NCBI GenBank assembly: GCA_947469285.1
Contig: CANIOW010000014.1
Span: 1-64,000 of the forward strand
Origin: Gammaproteobacteria bacterium
Lineage (GTDB): Bacteria > Pseudomonadota > Gammaproteobacteria > Steroidobacterales > Steroidobacteraceae
DNA length: 64,000 nucleotides
Direction of reading: 5' to 3'
The notes under the pieces are model-generated. The model was given only the letters and a program-made list of their open reading frames with translations, searched no databases and had not been told where the DNA came from. Every line of letters begins with the position of its first letter. Within the stretch, counting starts at the first letter, position 1. This document shows, in pieces, positions 36,026-44,405 of the stretch. Made by a program: the position numbers and the translations under genes.

Positions 36026-38082
36026 CCGCTGAGGCACTGCTAACAACGCTGGATGGTTGGCGCGTGCGTGGGTGGCTACGACGGCTAGATGTGGCCTTTG
36101 CGCGGTTTGTCGTTGCATTGGCTGCCGAGCAGATGGCCAAGGACACAGCGGGTGGGCCAGTGGTCCCAGTGCCCGCCACGCTGGTGCTGGCGGCTGCTCT
36201 GCTCGTGCGGCTGGAAGGGCGGGGCCACAGTTGTCTGCCACTCCATTGGCTGGTGGATTCTCCGGAAGCGTTGGCCGCTTTGGCGTGGGAACCGGCAACG
36301 CTCTTGGCCTTGCAAACAGCGTGGAGGGAGGCGGGTGGAAGCACCGCGGGCTGGGCGGCGTCGGGCGTTATTGAGCAACGGCCTAGCACGCAGGGCGAAC
36401 GCCCCATCAGGCAAAGCCACGCAGACGGCCTGCGCCAGCCCGACCCCAGCGGCGAGAGGGCGCCCGGCTCCGCGCCGTTGACGCCAGTGGTGGCGACGCC
36501 CCTCGTGCTAGACGACGGTCGGCTGTATTTGCGGCGGTATTGGCAGTATGAGCAGCAGGTGGCGGCGGCCGTAGCGGCACGCACGGTCGATGCAGTAGGT
36601 CTGACACCGTCTGAGTCCGCGTTGGCTCGACTATGGCTAGATCGCTTGTTTCCATCGCCAGTATTGAACGACGCCCTGACAGTGCCCGATGGGCAGCGTA
36701 CGGCCTGTGAAGTGGCTTTGCGCGCGCGCTTCACGATCATTACCGGGGGACCGGGTACCGGCAAGACCTACACCGCGGCCCGGTTGTGGGTGGTGCTGCA
36801 AGCCTTGCAAGCCCCTGGGGGCCGGCCATTGAAAGTGGCGCTGGCGGCACCCACCGGTAAGGCCGCCGCGCGTCTGCATCAGTCGATGCTCGCTACCTTG
36901 CTGCAACTCGACACGGAGTTCGCAGCGGTGTTACCGGCCACGGCCCGCGCCACGGTGCTTCCCATGGCCCAGACGCTCCACAAGCTGCTCGGCGCGCGCG
37001 CCGACACGCGAGCCCTGCGCCACACCGCGGCCAACTTGCTCGACGTAGATGTGGTCTTCGTGGATGAAGCCTCGATGGTGCATCTGGAAATGATGGCGGC
37101 CTTGCTGGCGGCAGTGCCGGCACACGCGCGCGTTATTCTGCTGGGTGACAAAGACCAGCTGGAATCGGTAGAAGCAGGCGCCGTGCTGGCAGATCTCTGC
37201 CAAGCGCCGGCGGGGTCTGCGTTACAGGCGCAGACCGTCACCTTGCAGCGCAGCCAGCGGTATTCGGGGCAGGTGGCGGCCTTGGCAGCTGCCGTCAATG
37301 CAGGCGATATCACTACGACGCGTGCTGTTTTTCAGGCCACGCCAGATGGGGCGGTGAGCTGGCGCACTGCCATGAAGCCCCACTCCATTGCGCAGCTCGC
37401 TCTCGAGGGCCGCGCCGGTGCGCCGGTGAGTTACCGCCGCTACGTCACCCTGCTGGCGCAGCGCCCGGCCACTGCCGATCTATTGCTGCGCGAGGCCGCC
37501 ACGGGGCTGAATTCATTCGAGGCATGGGCCTGCAAGGTGTTGCAGGCCTTTGAAAGCTTTCGGGTGCTGTGTGCCGTGCGTGAGGGCCTCTGGGGTGTGG
37601 CGGGCGTCAACAGTGTCATCGAGCGTGCTCTGTTTGACGCCCAGCTGCTGCAGGGGAATGGCGAATGGTACGAGGGGCGGCCGGTGATGGTGACCCGTAA
37701 TGACCGTGCGCTGGGGGTGGCGAATGGCGATGTCGGTCTTGTGCTGCGTTCACCGGTGGTCGGCGAGGCGCTGCGAGTGTATTTTTCCGCTGGCGACGGC
37801 TTGCGGTCGGTGGCCACCACCCGTTTGCAGTCGGTGGAAACGGCCTTCGCCCTGACGGTGCATAAGAGCCAAGGATCCGAATTTGAGCATGTGGTGGTGG
37901 TGTTGGGCGTCGAAGGTGGGCCGGCGGTGGTGGGTCACGGCCTAAGCCGTGAGCTGGTTTACACCGCGGTCACGCGGGCTAGACAGCAAGTGACGCTGGT
38001 GGCCGGTAGCGAAGCTGTGCTGGCGGCGGCGCTCGCACGCCGGACGCAGCGGGTGAGTGGGCTTGGGAACGCGCTTCGCTAA
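36022..38082 (+). CDS. recD: Exodeoxyribonuclease V alpha chain (RecD helicase)
   Basis: 686 residues, somewhat longer than E. coli RecD (608) because of an Ala/Arg-rich insert near residues 110-160. SF1B helicase motifs are Walker A GGPGTGKTYTAARL (Lys248), VFVDEASMVHLEM, GDKDQLESVEAGAVL and VHKSQGSEFEHVVVVLG. It moves 5' to 3' as the fast motor of RecBCD. The stop codon lies in a 5-bp hairpin (CGCTA-AGCC-TAGCG, 38077-38090). Confidence 0.96.
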   Translation: MTAEALLTTLDGWRVRGWLRRLDVAFARFVVALAAEQMAKDTAGGPVVPVPATLVLAAALLVRLEGRGHSCLPLHWLVDSPEALAALAWEPATLLALQTAWREAGGSTAGWAASGVIEQRPSTQGERPIRQSHADGLRQPDPSGERAPGSAPLTPVVATPLVLDDGRLYLRRYWQYEQQVAAAVAARTVDAVGLTPSESALARLWLDRLFPSPVLNDALTVPDGQRTACEVALRARFTIITGGPGTGKTYTAARLWVVLQALQAPGGRPLKVALAAPTGKAAARLHQSMLATLLQLDTEFAAVLPATARATVLPMAQTLHKLLGARADTRALRHTAANLLDVDVVFVDEASMVHLEMMAALLAAVPAHARVILLGDKDQLESVEAGAVLADLCQAPAGSALQAQTVTLQRSQRYSGQVAALAAAVNAGDITTTRAVFQATPDGAVSWRTAMKPHSIAQLALEGRAGAPVSYRRYVTLLAQRPATADLLLREAATGLNSFEAWACKVLQAFESFRVLCAVREGLWGVAGVNSVIERALFDAQLLQGNGEWYEGRPVMVTRNDRALGVANGDVGLVLRSPVVGEALRVYFSAGDGLRSVATTRLQSVETAFALTVHKSQGSEFEHVVVVLGVEGGPAVVGHGLSRELVYTAVTRARQQVTLVAGSEAVLAAALARRTQRVSGLGNALR

Positions 38083-38124
38083 GCCTAGCGCCGTACTGTG
38101 GCGGTCATGGGCTGCCGCGTTAGC

Positions 38125-39981
38125 CTAACGTACCACTCGTAGCACGGCCTCCCCATAGGCCTCGAGTTTTTTCACACCAATGCCGGTGACGCCATACAAC
38201 TGGTCGAGCGAACGCGGCGCACGCTCGGCGATCGCCAGCAACGTGGCGTCATGAAAAATGGCATACGCCGGTAGGTTGTGTTCGCGCGCCACCTCGGCCC
38301 GCCAAGCTTTGAGTAGGGCGTAGCGCTGCTGTGCATCGGGGACCAGTAAGCTGCCAGTCCTGGCGGTGCCGTTGGCGCCGCGTTGGGTTTTTTTCTTCGT
38401 CGGCGCTGACGCAGACTGGCGCAGGACTACCTGCACCTCACACTTGAGTACCGCACGCGCGGCTTCGGTTAGTTGCAGCGTGTTGAACGCCGTTGCGTCG
38501 ACTGTCACAGCGCCGAGGGTTATTAACTGTCGCAACACGCCGCGCAGCAAGGTGTCGCTGAAGGTGGCGCCAATGCCAAATGTGCTCAGCTGTTCATGCC
38601 CGCGTTGTAGTACTTTCTCGGTGCTTTTGCCGCGGAGGATGTCCATGATGTGGACCGCGCCATAGCTGATACCGCCTTGCTGCTGTACCCGATAAATGGT
38701 GCTCAGCAGCATGCGCGCTGCTTCAGAGCCGTCCCATAAGTCCGGCGGTTGCAGACAATTGTCGCAGTTGCCACAGGGTTGGCTCGGTTCGCCAAAGTAG
38801 GCGAGCAAGCGAACTCGGCGGCAGTCCGCAGCCTCTGCCAATCCCAGCAGCGCATCGAGCTTTCCACGCAGACCATTTTTGAATTCATCACCCGCCGGGC
38901 TCTCATCGATCATGCGGCGCTGGTTCACCACATCTTGCAGCCCAAAGCACATCCAGGCGTTGGCGGGCAGGCCATCGCGGCCGGCGCGGCCGGTTTCCTG
39001 GTAATAGCTTTCGATATTTTTCGGCATGTCTAGATGCGCCACGAAGCGGACATCAGGTTTGTCGATACCCATGCCAAAAGCGATGGTGGCGACCATCACC
39101 ATGCCTTCACTGCGCAGGAAACGGTCCTGATGTTGTTGGCGTATCTGACTGTCCATGCCGGCGTGGTAGGGCAGGGCGTCCAGTCCCTCGGCGCACAGCA
39201 GGGTAGCCACCTCGTCTACGCGTCGGCGCGATTGGCAGTAAACAATCCCGGCCTCGCCGGCATGTTCCGTGCTGATAAACCGCAACAACTGCCGGGTGGC
39301 ATCTTTTTTCTCGACAATCTGGTAACGAATGTTGGGTCGGTCGAAGCTGCTCACGAACCGCCGCGCGGCTTGCAGCTGCAGTCGCTCGACGATGTCCGCT
39401 CGCGTGAGGGTGTCCGCGGTGGCCGTCAGCGCGATGCGTGGCACGGTGGCATAACGCTCATGCAGCACGGTGAGCGCGCGGTAGTCTGGCCGAAAATCGT
39501 GGCCCCATTGACTGACACAGTGCGCCTCGTCGATGGCGAACAGTGCCAGCCCGCCACACGCGTACAGCCGGTCTAGCTGCGCCAGAAAACGCGAGCTCGT
39601 CACCCGTTCGGGTGCGGCGTAGAGCAAGGTGATCTCGCCACGTTGTAAACGCGTTTCCACCTGAGCGGCGGCCGCGGCCGAGAGTGAGGAGTTGAGAAAG
39701 GCGGCGCTGACACCCGCCTCGGCCAGTGCTCCTACCTGGTCATGCATCAAGGCGATGAGCGGTGAGATGACCAGCGTGACGCCCAGACCCGCGCGCTGGC
39801 GTGCCAGCGCGGGAATCTGGTAGCACAACGATTTTCCACCACCGGTGGGCATGAGCACCAAGGCGTCACCGCCCGCGGCGACATGTTCGACGATGTCCTG
39901 TTGCGGACCCCGGAAGGCCGGGTAGCCAAAGACTTCCTGCAGAATTCCCTGACAGACGGACCAACCCACGGCAGCTTCCAA
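38125..39981 (-). CDS. recQ: ATP-dependent DNA helicase RecQ
   Basis: 618 residues in the standard order: SF2 helicase with Walker A PTGGGKS (Lys50) and DEAH in [16 protein letters not shown]; the RQC zinc site ([12 protein letters not shown] followed by CGNCDNC); winged helix; and C-terminal HRDC domain (residues about 540-615). It unwinds 3' to 5' in recombination repair. TTG start at 39981 with GGGAG 9 nt upstream. Convergent with recD, 42 nt apart; its stop too sits in a small hairpin (CGTTA-GCC-TAACG, 38118-38130). Confidence 0.95.
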   Translation of the reverse strand: MEAAVGWSVCQGILQEVFGYPAFRGPQQDIVEHVAAGGDALVLMPTGGGKSLCYQIPALARQRAGLGVTLVISPLIALMHDQVGALAEAGVSAAFLNSSLSAAAAAQVETRLQRGEITLLYAAPERVTSSRFLAQLDRLYACGGLALFAIDEAHCVSQWGHDFRPDYRALTVLHERYATVPRIALTATADTLTRADIVERLQLQAARRFVSSFDRPNIRYQIVEKKDATRQLLRFISTEHAGEAGIVYCQSRRRVDEVATLLCAEGLDALPYHAGMDSQIRQQHQDRFLRSEGMVMVATIAFGMGIDKPDVRFVAHLDMPKNIESYYQETGRAGRDGLPANAWMCFGLQDVVNQRRMIDESPAGDEFKNGLRGKLDALLGLAEAADCRRVRLLAYFGEPSQPCGNCDNCLQPPDLWDGSEAARMLLSTIYRVQQQGGISYGAVHIMDILRGKSTEKVLQRGHEQLSTFGIGATFSDTLLRGVLRQLITLGAVTVDATAFNTLQLTEAARAVLKCEVQVVLRQSASAPTKKKTQRGANGTARTGSLLVPDAQQRYALLKAWRAEVAREHNLPAYAIFHDATLLAIAERAPRSLDQLYGVTGIGVKKLEAYGEAVLRVVR

Positions 39982-40097
39982 ACAGGGTTGCTCCCAAGCA
40001 GACCGTGAGGCGGCAGGGTATCACTTGCGCGGCGCCGCGTTACGCGCGTCTTGTGACCGTGCTGCCGTACTACCGTGCTGCCGTGCAGGGAGTGCTG

Positions 40098-41360
40098 TTA
40101 GGCCGCCGCTGGTTGCGCGTTGAGCGCTGGGTTGCCGGGCGTTCGCAGCACGCAAGAAGTGCCGCCAGGGGTGTACATCATCGCGGTGCACAGGTTGCAA
40201 GCCGTGCAAGCCGAGCCGAGCGTTTTCCCTGCGGCAAAGTCCGCTATCAGCTGTGGGTCATGCACCAGCGCTCGTCCAAGCGTCACCGCTTCAAACCCTG
40301 CCTGCAGCGCCTGCTCGACATTGGCCAGGGTCTTGACACCCCCCAGATAGGCCAGTGGCATGCGGGTGGCCGCACGCACCTGGCGCGCATGCTCGAGCAG
40401 GTACATCTCGTGGAATTCGACTTTTTTCGCGGTCAGTTGATGTAACCACAGAGCCAGTTTGGTGATTGGGCCACCCATGAAGTCGGGGTAGTTGTCGGTG
40501 GGAAAAGACGAGCCGAACATTAAGTCAACGGAAGCGGCACTCAACCCCGCGCTGAGCACCAGCAGGTGTGCGCCGGCGGCTTCGAGCACCCGGGCGATGC
40601 GGGCACCTTCCACGGCGGTGTTGCCACGCTTGATGCCATCGAGGACGCTGATTTTGCAAACCACGGCCAGGTCTTTACCTACCGCGTCGAGTACCCGGCT
40701 AAGCACTTCGGCAGGGAAGCGCGCGCGCTGTTCGGGCGTGCCGCCGTATTCATCACGCCGATGATTGTACAGTGGCGAGAGGAACTGGCTGAGCAAATAG
40801 CCATGGCCCATGTGCAGTTCTACGGCGTCGAAACCCGCGTCGCGTGCCAGCTTGGCGCTGCGCACAAATTCATCTGCGACCTGCGTCAGGTCAGTGGTGC
40901 CCATACGCTGGCGCCGCCATTTGCCGCTGAGGATGCCAACGTTGTTAAAGCCGCCACTGGAAGAAAGCGGTCGCCCCGAATTCAGCTGATCGACAAAGGT
41001 AAAGCAGCCGCCGTGCGTGAGTTGTACCGAAGCGGCTGCGCCGTGGCGATGCACCGCGTTAGTCACGGCCTGCAGATGCGGCACGTTGTCCGTATTCAGC
41101 GTGGTTTGGTCGACAAAAGAGCGTCCATCTGGCGAAACGGCGCAGTAGGCGACCGTGGTCATGCCCACACCGCCGGCGGCGATCCGTTCATGGAATTGCA
41201 CCAGCTGCTTCGAAGGCGTGCCACCGGGGGACATGCCCTCATTGGTGGCTGCCTTGATAAAGCGGTTGCGCAGCGTTATAGGGCCGATGACCAGTGAGCT
41301 AAACGGGCTTGCATGATCGGCGGTGGTTGGCATGGAGAACTCGATTGCGAGGTGCGGCAT
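40098..41360 (-). CDS. NADH:flavin oxidoreductase (OYE family) with a cysteine-rich tail
   Basis: 420 residues. An FMN-binding TIM barrel shows NRFIKAATNEGM near residue 33 and MGHGYLLSQFLSPLYNHRRDEYGG near residue 180. After the barrel come GSACTACNLC and, 11 residues on, another Cys. This is like the [4Fe-4S] segment of 2,4-dienoyl-CoA reductase and trimethylamine dehydrogenase, but the protein stops there and has no C-terminal FAD/NAD domain. It would need an external reductant. Start ATG 41360 or 41333; no clear ribosome site for either. Confidence 0.85.
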   Translation of the reverse strand: MPHLAIEFSMPTTADHASPFSSLVIGPITLRNRFIKAATNEGMSPGGTPSKQLVQFHERIAAGGVGMTTVAYCAVSPDGRSFVDQTTLNTDNVPHLQAVTNAVHRHGAAASVQLTHGGCFTFVDQLNSGRPLSSSGGFNNVGILSGKWRRQRMGTTDLTQVADEFVRSAKLARDAGFDAVELHMGHGYLLSQFLSPLYNHRRDEYGGTPEQRARFPAEVLSRVLDAVGKDLAVVCKISVLDGIKRGNTAVEGARIARVLEAAGAHLLVLSAGLSAASVDLMFGSSFPTDNYPDFMGGPITKLALWLHQLTAKKVEFHEMYLLEHARQVRAATRMPLAYLGGVKTLANVEQALQAGFEAVTLGRALVHDPQLIADFAAGKTLGSACTACNLCTAMMYTPGGTSCVLRTPGNPALNAQPAAA

Positions 41361-41495
41361 CAGGCAAGGTCTGACTGCGCTTCAAGGCAGGGACCCACCG
41401 TAGCACGGGGTTCCCGGATGCGCGGTGCGGCGGGCCGAATGCGAGCAGTAACTGAGAGGTGAGGGTCAGGGCGCTTCCCCTGTCATAATCGCCCC

Positions 41496-42599
41496 ATGTC
41501 CCGTCTGCTTTATACCGCCGCTGTCCCTTTCGAGGCCGCACGGCATGTCGATCTGCTACCCGTGGACCATCGTTCACGCCGGGTTCATGGCCACAGCTTC
41601 CTCGCCAGCGTGCGGGCGCCGTTGCCCGCCGGTTGGGCGTCGTTTCCTGGTGGCGAGGTGGGCGATCTGCGGGCCCGCCTGACGGCGGCACTGGCACCGT
41701 TGGACTACTGCGACCTGAACACCGTGCTCGCTTGCCCCACGGATGAAAACCTGGCGCGTTGGTTGCGTGAACGCGCGGACCTGCCGGAGGCCACTACCTT
41801 TGGTATTCAGAGCACACAGGACGAAGGCGTGGAGCTGGACCACCGGCAGCAGGCGCATCTGTGGCGGCGCTACCGGCTGCAGTCGGCGCACCGTCTGCCG
41901 AACGTACCGGCGGGCCACCAGTGCGGGCGTCTACATGGGCATGGCTTCGAGGTTATTCTGCATGTGCAGCAAGACGTGGACGGTCGTGCGCTGGGGCTGG
42001 ACTACGACGCGCTAGACGTGCATTGGGCACCGCTCCATGCGTTGCTGGACCATGCTTGCCTGAATGATATTCCTGGGTTGGAAATTCCCACCAGTGAGCT
42101 GTTTGCGGCCTGGCTGTGGCAGCGACTGAAGCCGGGCCTGCCCGAACTGCGCTGGGTGACGGTGTATGAAACGGCGCAGTGCGGCGCTAACTTTGATGGG
42201 CAGCAGTTTCGCATCTGGAAGGAGACCACGCTGGACAGTGCGCTGGTGCTGCGCCATGCACCGGCAGGCGACCCGCGCCGCCGCATCCACGGCCATACCT
42301 ACACGCTGCGTTTGCACTTGCATGCCCCGCTCGACACTGTGCTGGGCTGGACCATGGATTTTGGTGATGTGAAGGAACTGTTCGGCCCGACCTTTCGTGC
42401 ACTGGACCACCGTCCACTGCACGAGTTGGCCGGCACGGACCCGGCGATGTTCCAGCCGGATGCGGCCAGCCTCGCTGCCTGGATTCGCGCCCAGGTGGCC
42501 GCCACGTTGCCGCAGGTGGACCGCATTGATCTTCTAGAGACCCGTGGCTGCGGGGTGGTGCTCAGCTGGGGTGCGGAAGAGCCGGTGTTGCCGGTATAG
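41496..42599 (+). CDS. Triple-domain 6-pyruvoyl-tetrahydropterin synthase / QueD-like protein
   Basis: 367 residues made of three consecutive T-fold PTPS/QueD units. Unit 1 (residues 1-118) has H17, H31, H33 but LDYCDLN where LDHACLN is expected. Unit 2 (125-240) has the zinc ligands H132, H147, H149, the nucleophile C143, D185-H186 and E225. Unit 3 (250-360) has H254, H265, H267, D304-H305 and E348 but no Cys before RRRIHGH. So only the middle unit has a complete active site. Family enzymes convert dihydroneopterin triphosphate to 6-carboxy- or 6-pyruvoyl-tetrahydropterin (queuosine or biopterin routes). No other queuosine or folate gene is adjacent. Confidence 0.88.
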   Translation: MSRLLYTAAVPFEAARHVDLLPVDHRSRRVHGHSFLASVRAPLPAGWASFPGGEVGDLRARLTAALAPLDYCDLNTVLACPTDENLARWLRERADLPEATTFGIQSTQDEGVELDHRQQAHLWRRYRLQSAHRLPNVPAGHQCGRLHGHGFEVILHVQQDVDGRALGLDYDALDVHWAPLHALLDHACLNDIPGLEIPTSELFAAWLWQRLKPGLPELRWVTVYETAQCGANFDGQQFRIWKETTLDSALVLRHAPAGDPRRRIHGHTYTLRLHLHAPLDTVLGWTMDFGDVKELFGPTFRALDHRPLHELAGTDPAMFQPDAASLAAWIRAQVAATLPQVDRIDLLETRGCGVVLSWGAEEPVLPV

Positions 42600-42784
42600 G
42601 CGCGAAAAATATCAAGGTAGTGTGAAAAATCCGCAGATTATGTCTAATGCTGCGCGTCGACGCCTAGCGGTCGTGTACAAACTGCAGTGGTTTCGCCTGT
42701 GTTGGGTTTGAAGTCGTGATGGCGCGAATTTCCCCGAAATGCTGCAGCCGTTTATTTAATGAAACCCCATTTTTGGAGAGTATC

Positions 42785-44182
42785 TTGAAGAATTTTGGCT
42801 TTGTAGTCGGTGTGCTGCTCGGTAGCAGCCTTGCCTTCTCGCCGGTGGCAGACGCGCGAATGTTTGGCGTCGATGTTTGCTACAACGCTCCCGATTCTGG
42901 CGAGCCGCTGATCCGCAATTGCATTGGCGTCGAGGAAGCCTGCCGCACCTCAAACTTGGTCGGCACGCAACCGATAGGCTGCCGCGCCGTGGCTTTGGGG
43001 GGCAGCATGAGTGGCCTCTCGGGGGGCAATGCCATTGTCGGTGGCCGCAGCCTGGTGCATTCGGACTCCACGTATCTGATGGCCCAGCTGATCGGCTTTA
43101 CGTCGTGGCAGGCCTACCAGATGATGATCTACGACGAAGCGACCGACCAGTCCGAGTACACGCCGTATGACCAGAACGGTCTGCAGCTGTTGTCAGCCGC
43201 TGAAATTGACAGTTGTCGCGGCGCCTGGGGTCCACAGATGCCGCGCAGCTGCTCGATCATCACGCCGCTGTTGAATGGCGTGTACAAGTTTAACGATGCA
43301 ACAGGCGGCATGCTGCTGCACTTGCATGCTCGCTACTCGCCGAATGGCCTTGCGCCGCCCCCGGTGGCTTTTCCTGCGAACTACTTCGCCCCAAGCGTTG
43401 CCGCCTATGAACCATTGCTGAATAACTTCCGGGCCTGGGTGTTCGACGAGCGTCCGGATGCCTGCGTGGCCGGGTTCGTGGTGCGTGGTGGTGGTGCGGA
43501 CCGGCAGCGCACTCTGCCCTGCGAACGCCCTGATCGTGTGCTACACAGCCCGCAAAATTTCTTCGCGGCAGGGTTCACTAAGCTGGCTATCCCGTTTGAG
43601 TCCACGCTGGGGCAATTAATCATCAATCAGGATGACCGTGGCACGGTGGTGGCGACAGACCGCAGTCTGCAGGCCTACATCGGGCCACAGGATGCCAACT
43701 ACGCGAAGATGGGCATGTTTCTGCATACCCTCGGTGACCGCTACTCCCACCATATCTGTACGGACCACTCTTACGCTTACCGTCAGGTGAGCGGAAATTA
43801 CAACACCAATTACTCTCAAGTGGGCTGTGCTCAAGGCAGTCATTTCCTCTGGCACGCTTGGGAGCAGGGAACCAACCAGTCTTCCTCCAATCTGGATCCT
43901 GAATACCAGACCATGCGTCCTGCGCTCGAGGCGGCCTACGACCAGTTGGTGGCCTATGCGCGGCACCAGGGCGTGGTGACGACGCGCAGTCTGAATAAGC
44001 CAGCGATCATCAGTTCGCTCATTGAAGTGCTGCAGATCTTCGATCCCAAGCAGCGCTTGGATGCGATGGTGGCGCTGACGGAAAACTACGGGTTGCTGGC
44101 GCTACCCGGCCACGGAAATGCCGCTCGGTACAGCATCGAGCAGTGGTTGGTGTTGGCGAAGATGCCCGCTCCAACCCGGTGA
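42785..44182 (+). CDS. Secreted protein of unknown function with a zinc-phospholipase-like His motif
   Basis: 465 residues. The TTG at 42785 follows GGAGAG by 5 nt and gives a clean Sec signal peptide ending ADA; the frame upstream of it does not look like a signal. Cysteines are frequent in the first 80 residues, suggesting disulfides. The C-terminal half has GMFLHTLGDRYSHHICTDHSY and, about 35 residues later, GSHFLWHAWEQG. This His/Asp pattern on helices resembles the metal site of zinc-dependent phospholipase C/S1-P1-fold proteins (HTxxDxxxH). That relation is inferred, not established. It is the last chromosomal gene before the tRNA remnant. Confidence 0.7.
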   Translation: MKNFGFVVGVLLGSSLAFSPVADARMFGVDVCYNAPDSGEPLIRNCIGVEEACRTSNLVGTQPIGCRAVALGGSMSGLSGGNAIVGGRSLVHSDSTYLMAQLIGFTSWQAYQMMIYDEATDQSEYTPYDQNGLQLLSAAEIDSCRGAWGPQMPRSCSIITPLLNGVYKFNDATGGMLLHLHARYSPNGLAPPPVAFPANYFAPSVAAYEPLLNNFRAWVFDERPDACVAGFVVRGGGADRQRTLPCERPDRVLHSPQNFFAAGFTKLAIPFESTLGQLIINQDDRGTVVATDRSLQAYIGPQDANYAKMGMFLHTLGDRYSHHICTDHSYAYRQVSGNYNTNYSQVGCAQGSHFLWHAWEQGTNQSSSNLDPEYQTMRPALEAAYDQLVAYARHQGVVTTRSLNKPAIISSLIEVLQIFDPKQRLDAMVALTENYGLLALPGHGNAARYSIEQWLVLAKMPAPTR

Positions 44183-44196
44183 TTTCGCAGTGGAAT

Positions 44197-44241
44197 TGGT
44201 CGGGATGACAGGATTTGAACCTGCGACACCTACGTCCCGAA
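44197..44241 (-). other. Displaced 3' fragment of tRNA-Pro(CGG), attachment site of an island
   Basis: Read on the minus strand, these 45 nt run from the anticodon loop TTCGGGA (anticodon CGG) through the variable loop, T arm (GCAGG-TTCAAAT-CCTGT) and acceptor ATCCCG-A to the encoded CCA. The sequence further 5' does not continue as a tRNA: there is no D arm and no CGGGAT acceptor strand. It is a typical recombination core left behind when an element integrates into a tRNA gene; the reconstituted tRNA should lie at the other end, beyond 64000. Confidence 0.85.
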
Positions 44242-44360
44242 AATCCTCGGGCTCTTTCCGCGACAGTTCGTCGAACTCCAAAAAAGTCATATAAAACAGT
44301 ATAATAAGCACAACTGGCGCACGCATGCGTTCGCTCCAGTTCGTCACTTTCCGCGCCAAG

Positions 44361-44405
44361 TTGGGACCCAATTTGGACCCAGCGCCGACTTTTTTGGACC
44401 CAGCG
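44361..44405 (+). repeat. Phased TTTGGACCCAGCG repeats before the integrase gene
   Basis: Two exact 13-nt copies of TTTGGACCCAGCG at 44372-44384 and 44393-44405 (21-bp period) and a related TTGGGACCCA at 44361-44370 (11 bp earlier) lie on one helical face just upstream of the integrase ATG. They are candidates for integrase arm-binding or autoregulatory sites. Confidence 0.5.

Noticed and set aside
44197-44241. A functional tRNA-Pro gene
   Set aside because: Only the 3' 45 nt are present; the D arm and 5' acceptor strand are missing, so it cannot fold as a tRNA.
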